This document shows positions 1-9,113 of a DNA stretch of 38,280 nucleotides, piece by piece. The notes under the pieces are model-generated. The model saw only the letters and a program-made list of their open reading frames with translations. It searched no databases and was not told the DNA's origin. Within the stretch, counting starts at the first letter, position 1. The number at the start of each line of letters is the position of its first letter. Source of the DNA: an uncultured Bacteroidia bacterium (GTDB lineage: Bacteria > Bacteroidota > Bacteroidia > Bacteroidales > Prolixibacteraceae). The DNA lies in NCBI GenBank assembly GCA_903897145.1, contig CAIUAN010000068.1:1-38280 (forward strand), written 5' to 3'. The position numbers were made by a program, and so were the translations under genes.

Positions 1-95
<95 letters not shown>

Positions 96-104
96 ACCTA
101 TACT

Positions 105-139
105 AACCCCGGATTCATAACTTGAGTCCGGGGTTTTTT
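105..139 (+). terminator. Rho-independent terminator of the rRNA operon
   Basis: AACCCCGGA (105-113) pairs perfectly with TCCGGGGTT (127-135), followed by a T run to 139. It sits directly behind the 5S gene. A near-identical hairpin recurs at 302-337. Confidence 0.9.
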
Positions 140-152
140 ATGCGATATACCC

Positions 153-201
153 AAGTCCGAGCCCGACTAGTTCATGTCCTGAACAAGTCGGACCCGGACT
201 T
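153..201 (+). other. Long imperfect hairpin between two 5S-like units
   Basis: Positions 153-168 pair with 186-201 with two mismatches (AAGTCCG against CGGACTT at the base). A nested GTTCA/TGAAC pair lies in the loop and four T's end the stem (199-203 region). Nothing in the intact 5S copy corresponds to it. It could be a terminator, an RNA-processing structure or the 5' domain of a small RNA. The structure is seen in the sequence; the role is unknown. Confidence 0.5.
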
Positions 202-204
202 TTG

Positions 205-300
205 CTGTTCTTGGTTGATCAGAGAATTTAAGCCCGATCCGTCAGCTGACGGACCGATGGTGTTTATCGTAAAGTGGAGAGTCCGTCCCCTGACGGATAC
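205..300 (+). pseudogene. Degenerate 5S rRNA-like unit, possibly a structured RNA
   Basis: This stretch follows the 5S gene in parallel: CAGAGAAtTTAAGCCCGA, CCGATGGT, CGTAAAGTGG, AGAGT and ATACTAACCCCGGATTC all recur in the right order. The intervening helices are replaced. TCCGTCAGCTGACGGA (238-253) is a perfect 16-bp palindrome and TCCGTC/GACGGA (282-287/292-297) forms a second hairpin, so the canonical 5S fold is lost. It is most simply a decayed tandem duplicate of the 5S-terminator unit. The new inverted repeats make a maintained small RNA possible. Confidence 0.6.
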
Positions 301-301
301 T

Positions 302-337
302 AACCCCGGATTCATAACTGAGTTCGGGGTTTTTTTA
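302..337 (+). terminator. Second copy of the rRNA terminator
   Basis: AACCCCGGA (302-310) pairs with TTCGGGGTT (323-331) with one G-T pair, followed by a run of T's. The loop and the trailing TATGCGAT match the terminator at 105-146, so the two are homologous copies. It closes the degenerate 5S-like unit and faces the converging PorP gene. Confidence 0.8.
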
Positions 338-377
338 TGCGATGATTATGTTTTGAAGTGTGGACTCAGGCTAGAGG

Positions 378-1328
378 CTAGAAATAGCGTGGAGTAAAAC
401 GGCAGTAGCGTCTTCTTGACATCTGGAAATCATAGCTTAACATAAACTCATGAGTTCCGGCATTAACTTGCGTGGGGCGAAATGTGGTTAGATCATAGGC
501 GTAACCAATCTTAATTTCTGGAGATAGAAATACTTGAAAGAGTAACCCATACGAGTTATTAATTCGATAGCTTGCCCCAACCCAGATCCGATCATAGAAT
601 AATAAATTAGCCGTTAGATCGATTATTTGTGGTGTTAATTCACTCCTTCGATAAAGAAATGTAGGCTTAAGTTTTACATTGTCTGCAAGTGGCAAAACAA
701 TTCCTCCCATCGCGTAATAATTAACCTCTTCGTGGTAAACCGATGCCCCACTTGCGGAATTTAATCCATTTTTAAAAAATTTTGGAGCGGAGAATCCTAA
801 AAAGAATTTATCACTATGCCACATAAATCCAGCGCCAAAATTGGGAAGAAACTTTTTATTAATATCATACAAGGAAACAGGATCGTTCGGATCATGAGTG
901 GTTAATTGACTCAATAAAGCTTCATAGATATTAAATCCACCCTTAATACCAAAAGAGATATACTGATCATTATTTAAAAGTATCCGGTAGGCATAATCAA
1001 AATAGGCCCCATTTTGCCTTACTGGGCCAAATTTATCATTGATGATTGACAACCCTAAGCCAACATTGTACCTTTGCAAAGGTCCTTGGATGGTTAACGT
1101 GTTTGTCGTAGGAGCACCATCGAATCCTAGCCACTGTATACGTGACAAGGCCGTTACATTAACATAACCTGTTAGACCAGCATAGGCCGGCTGAATAGTA
1201 AGTAGGTTATTCATGTACTGATTAAAAACGGGATCCTGCTGACATACCGCGCGTTTAGGCATGAATAGCATGAGAGCTAAGAATATTCCGAGCATCAGTT
1301 TCTGATAGTATGTCGAGCAATTTTTCAA
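378..1328 (-). CDS. PorP/SprF family type IX secretion outer-membrane protein
   Basis: This 316-residue protein has an N-terminal hydrophobic segment followed by QQDPVFNQYMNNLLTIQPAYAG, the hallmark start of the PorP/SprF family (beta-barrel T9SS partners related to gliding protein SprF). Aromatic alternating strands such as AYRILLNNDQYISFGIKGG and a C-terminal barrel strand fit an outer-membrane protein. The first codon used here is TTG at 1328; the next in-frame ATG is at 1295 and would give a shorter signal peptide, so the start is open. It begins 32 nt behind the giant repeat protein, the usual pairing in which the PorP-like protein helps export or anchor a type B T9SS cargo. Translation is probably coupled to that gene. 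Family certain, substrate inferred from neighbourhood. Confidence 0.9.
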   Translation of the reverse strand: MKNCSTYYQKLMLGIFLALMLFMPKRAVCQQDPVFNQYMNNLLTIQPAYAGLTGYVNVTALSRIQWLGFDGAPTTNTLTIQGPLQRYNVGLGLSIINDKFGPVRQNGAYFDYAYRILLNNDQYISFGIKGGFNIYEALLSQLTTHDPNDPVSLYDINKKFLPNFGAGFMWHSDKFFLGFSAPKFFKNGLNSASGASVYHEEVNYYAMGGIVLPLADNVKLKPTFLYRRSELTPQIIDLTANLLFYDRIWVGASYRINNSYGLLFQVFLSPEIKIGYAYDLTTFRPTQVNAGTHEFMLSYDFQMSRRRYCRFTPRYF

Positions 1329-1360
1329 ACTATTCGAATTGTTTCATTTTAAAAATCGTA

Positions 1361-4300
1361 CTAATAATTGATATATACAAAACCTTGTATCTTCTTTATA
1401 GAATCACCAAGGTTTAGAATATAGTAATAAACACCCGGTGCGACGATCTGCTTTTTCGACCATCCTGAAGTTGTAAACCTTCCATCCCAATCATTCTGAT
1501 AGTCCTCGCTAGAGTAAACCAATTGACCAGATCGTGTGTAGACATATAATTGAGATTTTTGAAACTGTTCAATACCTGTAATCTCAAATTTATCGTTTAC
1601 GCCATCCCCATTAGGCGAGAATAATTGAGGCGCTTCGGGTAACGCCCTCAGGGTCACCTTTTGGGTGCAGGTATCCGTCAGTCCGCTGAAATCAGTGACT
1701 GTCCAAATTACCTCCGTAATACCAATCTTAAATTTAGCTGGTGCATCATTGATAACCGACCGAATGCCGCAATTATCCCAAACAATCGGCTGGCCAAGAT
1801 CAACAAGAATCGAATTATCACCACTTAAAAATGGTTTGTTACCCGAGGTAAGTGTAATAATTTGGTTGATATCCGTTGGGCATTTTATCGTTGGTGGCGT
1901 TGTATCAGTTACTGAAATTAGTACACTGTCTTTAAGTTCGCACCCTTTAGCACTGGTCATCGTAACCGTGTAATAGCCGGAGGCTAATTTTACCGCCTCA
2001 CGCGTTGTTTGAACTGGCGTTGTATTCCATTTATAGGTATACAGATTTACATCCGATGGTTTGCGATTTAGACTATCAACTCGATCTACTCTCGCACTTC
2101 CATTGAAGTCGTTAAGGCATTCAATATTTTTGTGCGCAAAAATAATCTTAACAGTTTGCGGATCTTTTAAAGTATCAGTTACAATTGTTGAGCATCCAGA
2201 CGCATCTGTTATAGTGACACTATACACTCCAGCAACTAGCTTGGTCGCTGTTGCACTATTCTGAACCGGAGTACTATCCCATTGGTAATTATATGGTGCC
2301 TTACCTTTCGTGATTATTGCAGTCATTGTTCCTGTGGCAGATCCAGGACAAGTTGGTGCGACCATCGTCAATCTTCCCATCAAGTTGTTCGAAGGTGCGA
2401 CGAAAACGGGCGTAATTGCTGAGCATGTGCCGCTTGTTAGAGACCCTTTAATAAAATAGGTCCCAGCCACAACAGATTGCGGATTCGTTAGCGGAATAGT
2501 AGCGGCGGCATCTTTCCAATAAGTATATAGCAACCCAGGTGTGGACCCAGCCGTTACTGAAGGGGCCGTAAGGTCGATCGTGCTAGTGCAATTAGGCAAT
2601 GCTTGCCCCACTGTTTTTACAACCGCAGTCGTAACTACTAAAACGGTAATTTGAGCAACTATGCAGCCTCCTGGAGCTACATAGGAGATTTGGAACGTTC
2701 CCGCTCCTGCCATTAAAGGATTGAACTTGTTCCCTGTAACACCTGATCCGACAAATGTTCCTCCGGCAGGATAAGCAGATAAGGTCACTGGCAAATCGCT
2801 TATGCAATAGGTTCCATAAATACCATTGAATCCAGAAGCCTCAACTGCGCTTACTGTTAGATTGTAGGTACTGCTATTTGAACAGCCATTTTTATCAACA
2901 ATCGTTAAGGTATATAAACCAGCAGAATTCCTGGAAACCGCAGCTATTTGTGGATTAAAAACCGCAGATGTAAATCCATTAGGCCCAGTCCATGAGTAAG
3001 AGGCCATTCCTATTGGTCCTTTAAGCGTTAAGGGGTATCTCTCACAGACAGGATTTGGCGTATCGGCAGTAATAGAGACTAAAGGAGTAGGCTGAACTGC
3101 AAGAACGATAGATTTGGGTATTGAATTGACACATCCATTTGCCAAAGAGGTTGGAGTAATAAGATATTCTACTGTTCCCGCAGTCGTATTACTTGGGTTA
3201 ATTAATGTTTGAGTTATTGCTGATCCTGCTCCTAATTTTGGTCCAGTTATCGCTCCAGTAATCGTGCCAATGGTCCAGGTGAAAGAACTAGGCATGCTCG
3301 ATGTAAGGGGTATGTTTGATTCCACGCCGTTGCAGACTGATATTGTTGCAAGATTTGTTACCAAAGGTGCTGGGTTTACGGTAACTGTAATTATGAATGG
3401 TATTCCCGTACACCCTCCATTGTTTGCTATTGGGGTAATGATGTAATCGACCGTTCCCGCGATTGCGTTACTTGGATTCGTTAAAATCTGATTAATTGTA
3501 TTTCCTGATCCTGCACTAGCACCTGTTATTCCCCCTGTTGTCATTCCAATAGTCCATGTAAATGAACTTGGTACAGAAGCTGTGAGCGAAATATTTGGAC
3601 CTGATCCAGTGCAAGTTGATGCTGTCGCTACATTGGTAACAATCGGTTTTGGATTCACAGTTACCACGATGGTGTATGGTGTTCCGGCACATGTTCCAGT
3701 TGTTGCGATCGGTGTTACAATATATGCAACAGTCCCTGCAGTTGTAGCACTTGGATTTGTTAATATCTGATTTAGAATTGGACCAGCTCCATTGCTTGCT
3801 CCAGTTATGTTTCCAGTAATTGTTCCAACAGCCCAGGTGAATGAGCTTGGGGTACTTGCGGTAAGTGTTAGATTCGGACTTGACCCACTGCAAGTGCTTA
3901 TGTTGGGAGCATTGGTGACCGTTGTTGCAGGGTTTACTGTAACGGTAATTGTATAAGGAGAACCAGAACATGATCCAGCTATTGAGGTTGGGGTGACAAT
4001 ATATTCTACTGTACCTGCTCTTGTATTACTTGGATTAGTGAGGACTTGACCAATGGTTGAGCCCGATCCTATCGTCGCACCAGTTATTCCTCCCGTAATC
4101 GCGCCAACGGACCAAGTGAATGTGCTAGGAATACTTGCGGTCAGTAAAATATTGGTGCTCGTTCCACTGCATACCGCTGCTGTGCTTGCGGTTGTCACCG
4201 TTTGAGCTGGCCTAACAGAAATGGTGATTGTAAATGGAGTTCCGCTGCATGATCCTGCTGTTGACGTTGGAGTCACGATATAATCTACCGATCCTATAGC

Positions 4301-7300
4301 CGTATTGCTTGGGTTTATCAGTATCTGATTTAGTATTGGTCCCGACCCTGCACTCGCGCCAGATATTGCCCCCGTAATAGTTCCAATAGTCCAGGAGAAA
4401 CTGCTTGACTCTGATGCCGCTAAGGTAATATTAGGAGCTGATCCACTACAAATTAGTGCAGTATTGGAATTCGTTACTATGGGCGCTGGATTAACGGTAA
4501 CTACAATCTTAAAGGGGGTTCCAGTACAGGATCCAGTCAATGCGGTTGGTGTTACTATATATTCGACTGTTCCATAAACAGTAATGCTAGGATTTGTAAG
4601 CACTTGGTTGATCATTGCCCCAGAGCCATTGCTTGCACCCGTTATTCCTCCAGAAATTGCGCCAATCGTCCATGTAAAGCTGCTAGGTACAGTTGCTGAA
4701 AGTGGTAAATTAAATCCACTACCACTGCAGGCAATTGCAGCAGCAGAGTTTGTAACTAATGGTTTTGGATTAACCGTAACGACTATTGAGTATGGCAGAC
4801 CAGCACATCCATTTGCTGTTGATTTTGGTGTAACAACATACTCAACTGTTCCAGAGACTGCATTGCTCGGATTAATTAAGTTTTGATTAATAAGAGATCC
4901 TGATCCTCCTGCTGCTCCAGTTATGCCTCCAGTTATGGTGCCAACTGACCATGTAAAATTACTTGGCAAACTAGAGGTTAGGTTTATATTCGGACTGTCC
5001 CCACTACAAATAGTCGTTGATGGTGCATTTGTAACAACAATGGCCGGATTTACATTGATCGTTATGGAGTATGGAGCTCCTGCGCAGGTGCCATATATAG
5101 AAACTGGTGTGACTAAGTATTCTACTAACCCCGAAAGGGTCGAACTTGGATTTGTTAGTACTTGATTTAAGGTAGAACCTGACCCTAAGCTTGAACCACT
5201 TATTGCTCCCGTATTTGTATTTACAGTCCATGAATAGTTGCTTGGGATCAATGATGTCAGGGCTAAATTTGGTCCTGATCCACTGCATATTGTAGCAGTA
5301 TTAACTGTTGTGACTTCAGGAGTTGGATTTACTGTAACGGTAATGGTGTAGGGCGTTCCCCCACATGATCCCGTAGCAGAGGTTGGTGTGATGATATATT
5401 GTACGGTGCCAGTTGTTCTGCTATTGGGACTTGTCAAGACCTGATCGATTGAGGAGCCATTGCCACTGGTTGCTCCAGTTATTCCGCCTGTAATAGCCCC
5501 AATAGTCCAGGTAAAAGTACTCGGAATATTTGATGTTAAGGTAATATTGGGACTAGTTCCACTGCATGTTGATGCCGTAGAAACGTTCGTGACGATTGGT
5601 CTTGGGTTGACCGTTACTGTTATGGTATATGGCGCACCAATGCAGCCAGTGGCAATAGCCTTAGGCGTTACAATGTAGTTTACGGTCCCCGATAAAAGAC
5701 TGCTTGGATTTGTTAGTATTTGGTTAATGCTAGATCCAGACCCTCCAACAGCTCCAGCTATCCCTTGAGTGATTGCACCAACAGTCCAGGTAAAAGTGCT
5801 AGGAATGGATGAAGTTAATGAGATATTCGGACTTAAGCCAGTGCAAATGGCAAATTGGTTAGATGTTAATACTTTAGGTGCTGCCTCAACAGTTACTACG
5901 ATTGAATAAGGTGTTCCGGAGCAAGATCCATTTAAAGAAGTTGGAGTTACAAGATATTCTACTGAGCCTGCAGTCGTATTGCTTGGATTAGTTAAAATTT
6001 GATTAATAGTAGATCCACTTCCTGAGCTTGACCCCATTATACCTCCTACAATGGAATTAATTGTCCATGCGAAGCTGCTAGGAGCGGTAGCCAGTAAACT
6101 AATATTTGGGGCTGATCCGCTGCAAATATCAGCACTGTTTGAAGTGGTTACTGCAGGTTTTGGATTTACGGTTACCCTTATCGTAAATGGTAAGCCGACG
6201 CATGATCCTGTTACTGACCAAGGGGTTACAATGTAATCAACATAACCTGAAGATATATTGCTTGGATTCGTTAATATATCGGAAATGGTAGGACCAGATC
6301 CGGTATTAGCTCCCGTAATACCTCCTGATATGGCCCCTATCGTCCATGAAAAATCACTTGATGTCGATGCGTTTAAGAAAATATCTGCACTAGTTCCGCT
6401 GCATATCGTTGTGGTACTAGGGTTTAATACAATTGGTAAAGGTTCAACAATTATGGTAACTAGAAATGAAGCACAAGATAAATTGGGTGAAGTTGAAGTC
6501 GGAGTTACAACATAGGTAACAGTTCCTGCAGAAGAATGACTTGTATTGGTAAGTGTTTGATTGATTGTAGGACCCGATCCATCACTCGCTCCAGCTATTC
6601 CTCCTGTAGTTGACCCAACCGTCCAGGTGAATGTACTCGGAACTGATGCGGTAAGTGCAAGATCTGGCCCAGTACCACTGCATATCTCAACAATGTTAGC
6701 GGAGGTTAAAACTGGTCCTGGATTTACAAATACAGTAATTGTAAAAGGGGTTCCGGAGCATGATCCTTCAATAGATTGTGGGGTGACAATATAGGCAACC
6801 GAGCCAGATGAAAAAATATCTGGATTATAGAGCATCTGATTGATTAATCCTCCGGATCCTGCTCTAGCCCCTGTAATTCCTCCTGTTATTGTGCCAATGG
6901 TCCAACTGAAAGTACTAGGCACTGAAGCAGCTAGGTTGATATTTGGCCCAGTTCCATTACAGATTGTTGCAGCATTGCTTGTTGTTATTATGGGGGTTGG
7001 ATTTACATTAACTGTAATTGCAAATGGGTTTCCAGTGCATGATCCGTCAATAGCTGTCGGAGTTACAACATAAGTAACCGTGCCAACCGACCCTTTACTC
7101 GGATTGGTAAGTATTTGATTGATGATAGATCCAGATCCATTACTGGCGCCTGTGATTCCGCCTGTTGTGCTTGACACGATCCAGGTATAGTTGCTTGGAG
7201 CAGTAGCCGATAAGATGATATACGGACTTGATCCACTGCAAGCACTCACTGTTGGCGAATTTGTAATCGTGGGCGTAGGATTAACCGTTACTGTAATTGG

Positions 7301-8536
7301 ATAACTTGCCCCGACGCATGATCCTGCAGTTGATGTTGGTGCTACAAGGTATTCGATCGTTCCCCCAACTGGACTATTCGGATTTGTGAGCAATTGATCA
7401 ATTGTAGTGCCAGAACCAGAACTTCCGCCAGTTATTCCTCCCACTATCGTTCCTATAGACCAAATAAAGCTGCTTGAGATTGAAGCTGTCAGATTAATAG
7501 ATGGAGTATTGCCACTGCATATAGTAGCGATGTTATGCGTTGTAACAGCGGGAGTTGGAAGTACAGTAACTAAAATGTTAAAGGGTGCGCCAATGCAACT
7601 CCCTAATGTTGACGTGGGCGTAACAACATAGGTCACTGAACCAGAGGAGAGATTGCTCGGATTGGTAAGTATTTGAGCGATGGTTGCTCCAGAACCACTA
7701 CTCGCCCCTGTTATTCCGCCGGTTATGGCTCCTACTGTCCAGCTGAAATTACTGGTAACCGACGCTATAAGTTCCAGGCTGGTTGCCGACCCGCTGCAAA
7801 TAGTTGACGTGTTCGAAACTGTTACAACTGGAATTGGATCGACCGATACGGTAATTGTAAACGTTGATCCAGCGCAGAGTCCTGTGGTGGATGTTGGAGT
7901 CACCAAATAGGCAACAGTGCCAACGGACGTGTTGCTTGAATTTGTAAGGATGTCATTAATGACAGATCCGGAACCCGCATTTGCCCCCGAGATGTTGCCT
8001 GTTGTTGCTCCAACAATCCAAGAGAAAGTGCTCGCAGTAGAGGAGGTAAGACTAATGCCTGGGGAACTTCCACTGCATATCTCTGCCGTTGATGAATTAG
8101 TAACTGCTGGTTTTGGATTTACAGTTAGAGTTGCAGCCCCGCTCGGTGTTGAATTTTCTAAACAACGATATTGATAGCCATTTGATGATAATGGGACCAA
8201 GCTGATTGTTAATGTTGAAGAGATTGCTCCATTTAATGAAACCCAGCCCGATCCATTGTTCTGCTGCCATTGATAATTGGTAAATCCTGAAACGGAAAAT
8301 GTTGCAGTGCCACCTTCGCAAGTTATCACATTACTAGGGTCTGCAGGGGGAGGTGATAAAGGTGCGGTTGCCTCTAACACTAAAATCTCATGAGATGTTG
8401 CTAAGGCGTTACCTAAGCTAGCATCAGATGTGCTTGCTTTCAAGGAAAAGCTAACCACAAAAACGGCCATTGCTGCAATTAATTTGCAATAAAACAGATT
8501 TTTATGATATATTTTGTTGCCTTTCATATTCACCAT
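1361..8536 (-). CDS. Giant T9SS-secreted repeat protein with gliding-motility C-terminal sorting domain
   Basis: This surface or secreted protein has about 2390 residues. Counting from 8554, the order is: signal peptide at about 11-40, an Ig-like segment (~70-147), 18 tandem PKD-like repeats of ~93 residues (~149-1820), further Ig-like segments, two SprB-type repeats (~2057-2215, with GTMTAIITKGKAPYNYQW and GVYSVTITDASGC), a HYR-like domain starting TPPTIKCPTDI, and a CHU_C-type sorting domain beginning SPNGDGVNDKFEI and ending KIQGFVYINY. That C-terminus marks export by the type IX system (type B sorting). The codon at 8554 is TTG; ATG at 8536 or 8527 is more likely. The downstream neighbour is a PorP/SprF gene. 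An adhesin or gliding-track role is inferred; no catalytic domain is seen. Confidence 0.92.
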   Translation of the reverse strand: MVNMKGNKIYHKNLFYCKLIAAMAVFVVSFSLKASTSDASLGNALATSHEILVLEATAPLSPPPADPSNVITCEGGTATFSVSGFTNYQWQQNNGSGWVSLNGAISSTLTISLVPLSSNGYQYRCLENSTPSGAATLTVNPKPAVTNSSTAEICSGSSPGISLTSSTASTFSWIVGATTGNISGANAGSGSVINDILTNSSNTSVGTVAYLVTPTSTTGLCAGSTFTITVSVDPIPVVTVSNTSTICSGSATSLELIASVTSNFSWTVGAITGGITGASSGSGATIAQILTNPSNLSSGSVTYVVTPTSTLGSCIGAPFNILVTVLPTPAVTTHNIATICSGNTPSINLTASISSSFIWSIGTIVGGITGGSSGSGTTIDQLLTNPNSPVGGTIEYLVAPTSTAGSCVGASYPITVTVNPTPTITNSPTVSACSGSSPYIILSATAPSNYTWIVSSTTGGITGASNGSGSIINQILTNPSKGSVGTVTYVVTPTAIDGSCTGNPFAITVNVNPTPIITTSNAATICNGTGPNINLAASVPSTFSWTIGTITGGITGARAGSGGLINQMLYNPDIFSSGSVAYIVTPQSIEGSCSGTPFTITVFVNPGPVLTSANIVEICSGTGPDLALTASVPSTFTWTVGSTTGGIAGASDGSGPTINQTLTNTSHSSAGTVTYVVTPTSTSPNLSCASFLVTIIVEPLPIVLNPSTTTICSGTSADIFLNASTSSDFSWTIGAISGGITGANTGSGPTISDILTNPSNISSGYVDYIVTPWSVTGSCVGLPFTIRVTVNPKPAVTTSNSADICSGSAPNISLLATAPSSFAWTINSIVGGIMGSSSGSGSTINQILTNPSNTTAGSVEYLVTPTSLNGSCSGTPYSIVVTVEAAPKVLTSNQFAICTGLSPNISLTSSIPSTFTWTVGAITQGIAGAVGGSGSSINQILTNPSSLLSGTVNYIVTPKAIATGCIGAPYTITVTVNPRPIVTNVSTASTCSGTSPNITLTSNIPSTFTWTIGAITGGITGATSGNGSSIDQVLTSPNSRTTGTVQYIITPTSATGSCGGTPYTITVTVNPTPEVTTVNTATICSGSGPNLALTSLIPSNYSWTVNTNTGAISGSSLGSGSTLNQVLTNPSSTLSGLVEYLVTPVSIYGTCAGAPYSITINVNPAIVVTNAPSTTICSGDSPNINLTSSLPSNFTWSVGTITGGITGAAGGSGSLINQNLINPSNAVSGTVEYVVTPKSTANGCAGLPYSIVVTVNPKPLVTNSAAAIACSGSGFNLPLSATVPSSFTWTIGAISGGITGASNGSGAMINQVLTNPSITVYGTVEYIVTPTALTGSCTGTPFKIVVTVNPAPIVTNSNTALICSGSAPNITLAASESSSFSWTIGTITGAISGASAGSGPILNQILINPSNTAIGSVDYIVTPTSTAGSCSGTPFTITISVRPAQTVTTASTAAVCSGTSTNILLTASIPSTFTWSVGAITGGITGATIGSGSTIGQVLTNPSNTRAGTVEYIVTPTSIAGSCSGSPYTITVTVNPATTVTNAPNISTCSGSSPNLTLTASTPSSFTWAVGTITGNITGASNGAGPILNQILTNPSATTAGTVAYIVTPIATTGTCAGTPYTIVVTVNPKPIVTNVATASTCTGSGPNISLTASVPSSFTWTIGMTTGGITGASAGSGNTINQILTNPSNAIAGTVDYIITPIANNGGCTGIPFIITVTVNPAPLVTNLATISVCNGVESNIPLTSSMPSSFTWTIGTITGAITGPKLGAGSAITQTLINPSNTTAGTVEYLITPTSLANGCVNSIPKSIVLAVQPTPLVSITADTPNPVCERYPLTLKGPIGMASYSWTGPNGFTSAVFNPQIAAVSRNSAGLYTLTIVDKNGCSNSSTYNLTVSAVEASGFNGIYGTYCISDLPVTLSAYPAGGTFVGSGVTGNKFNPLMAGAGTFQISYVAPGGCIVAQITVLVVTTAVVKTVGQALPNCTSTIDLTAPSVTAGSTPGLLYTYWKDAAATIPLTNPQSVVAGTYFIKGSLTSGTCSAITPVFVAPSNNLMGRLTMVAPTCPGSATGTMTAIITKGKAPYNYQWDSTPVQNSATATKLVAGVYSVTITDASGCSTIVTDTLKDPQTVKIIFAHKNIECLNDFNGSARVDRVDSLNRKPSDVNLYTYKWNTTPVQTTREAVKLASGYYTVTMTSAKGCELKDSVLISVTDTTPPTIKCPTDINQIITLTSGNKPFLSGDNSILVDLGQPIVWDNCGIRSVINDAPAKFKIGITEVIWTVTDFSGLTDTCTQKVTLRALPEAPQLFSPNGDGVNDKFEITGIEQFQKSQLYVYTRSGQLVYSSEDYQNDWDGRFTTSGWSKKQIVAPGVYYYILNLGDSIKKIQGFVYINY
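3093..8110 (-). repeat. 18 tandem ~280-bp coding repeats
   Basis: Eighteen copies of a ~93-residue unit are recognisable by TxxTICSG..PNI.LT, then F.W.VG.ITGGITG...GSG..INQ.LTNPS, then GTV.Y.VTPTS..GSC.G.PFTITV.VNP. The copies vary at the DNA level, so they are old or diversifying rather than freshly amplified. Long open frames on the plus strand across this stretch repeat with the same period and are antisense shadows. Confidence 0.9.
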
Positions 8537-8721
8537 GTTCTGCTTTAATTGCAAGTTTACATTGTTTCAAATCTTAGAAAAACGCTAAGATTTTATTCAT
8601 TGCTTAGATGGAGCAATACAAATTAAAACTGCTTTTCTTGATCTAAGATTAACCTCAATTATTTCTTTCTCAAATACCCCTAAAGGCCTTGAAACATTTG
8701 AATAAACTACCTCAAGCAATA

Positions 8722-8751
8722 CAAAGGTAGGAAAGAAATTCTCATTTCCAA
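8722..8751 (-). promoter_or_regulatory. Bacteroidota-type promoter for the giant repeat protein
   Basis: On the minus strand TTG (8751-8749) is followed 19 nt later by TACCTTTG (8729-8722), matching the -33 TTG / -7 TAnnTTTG pattern of the Bacteroidota primary sigma factor. The transcript would start near 8715, giving a ~180-nt leader before the ATG codons at 8536/8527. Confidence 0.55.
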
Positions 8752-9055
8752 GGTTTCAACTTTTCCATTGATTCTGATCTAGTAAATATTAATTTAGAAT
8801 TAATAAATTATGGAATTAAAATAAACCATGGCAAATCGAAATTTAGGATGTCTAATATCGAAATTCCGTTGTCGATTCCTGACTCTAAATCAGGTGCAAA
8901 TTACACACTCAATTTTGCTGAAATTGGAGGAGCCATTTGAAGGCAAAGATAGATGATCCGCTATTGAAATTTATTGACTTTTAACGTGTTTTTATTATTT
9001 CTTATCGCAGGGTTTTTACCACTCTGATCTTAAGATTATGGAAAAAACAACCGCC
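8752..9055. other. AT-rich divergent intergenic region, no gene seen
   Basis: This stretch lies between the divergent giant-protein gene and ileS. I see no convincing reading frame, tRNA or terminator. It contains a small 5-bp stem with a 7-nt loop (8878-8894) and, on the minus strand, an isolated TATCTTTG box (8951-8944) with no clear -33 partner. Both are weak. Confidence 0.4.
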
Positions 9056-9074
9056 TTTCGATTGAAAAATTTCC

Positions 9075-9082
9075 TATATTTG
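9075..9082 (+). promoter_or_regulatory. -7 promoter box for ileS
   Basis: TATATTTG matches TAnnTTTG. No good -33 element is seen at the expected distance. The predicted transcript start near 9088 leaves only ~8 nt before the ATG at 9096 but ~25 nt before the ATG at 9114, supporting the latter as the start. Confidence 0.5.
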
Positions 9083-9113
9083 TGCACTTCAAAAAATGAA
9101 GATTATCAAGACT

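Noticed and set aside
122-397. Plus-strand 91-codon frame over the 5S-like region
   Set aside because: It runs through the terminator hairpins and the degenerate 5S copy and overlaps the PorP stop; no protein family is recognisable.
3093-8110. Periodic repeats as a CRISPR array
   Set aside because: The period is ~280 bp and the units are coding and divergent, with no short identical repeats or spacers and no cas genes.
1665-8174. Many plus-strand open frames across the repeat array
   Set aside because: They recur with the repeat period, lie antisense to one long well-supported gene and match no family; they come from the repetitive coding sequence.
8878-8894. tRNA anticodon-arm-like stem CCTGA-CTCTAAA-TCAGG
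   Set aside because: No acceptor, D or T arm can be built around it; a single 5-bp stem in AT-rich DNA is not enough.
8944-8951. Isolated TATCTTTG box on the minus strand
   Set aside because: No -33 partner and no gene or structured RNA directly behind it; the box at 8722 fits the downstream gene better.
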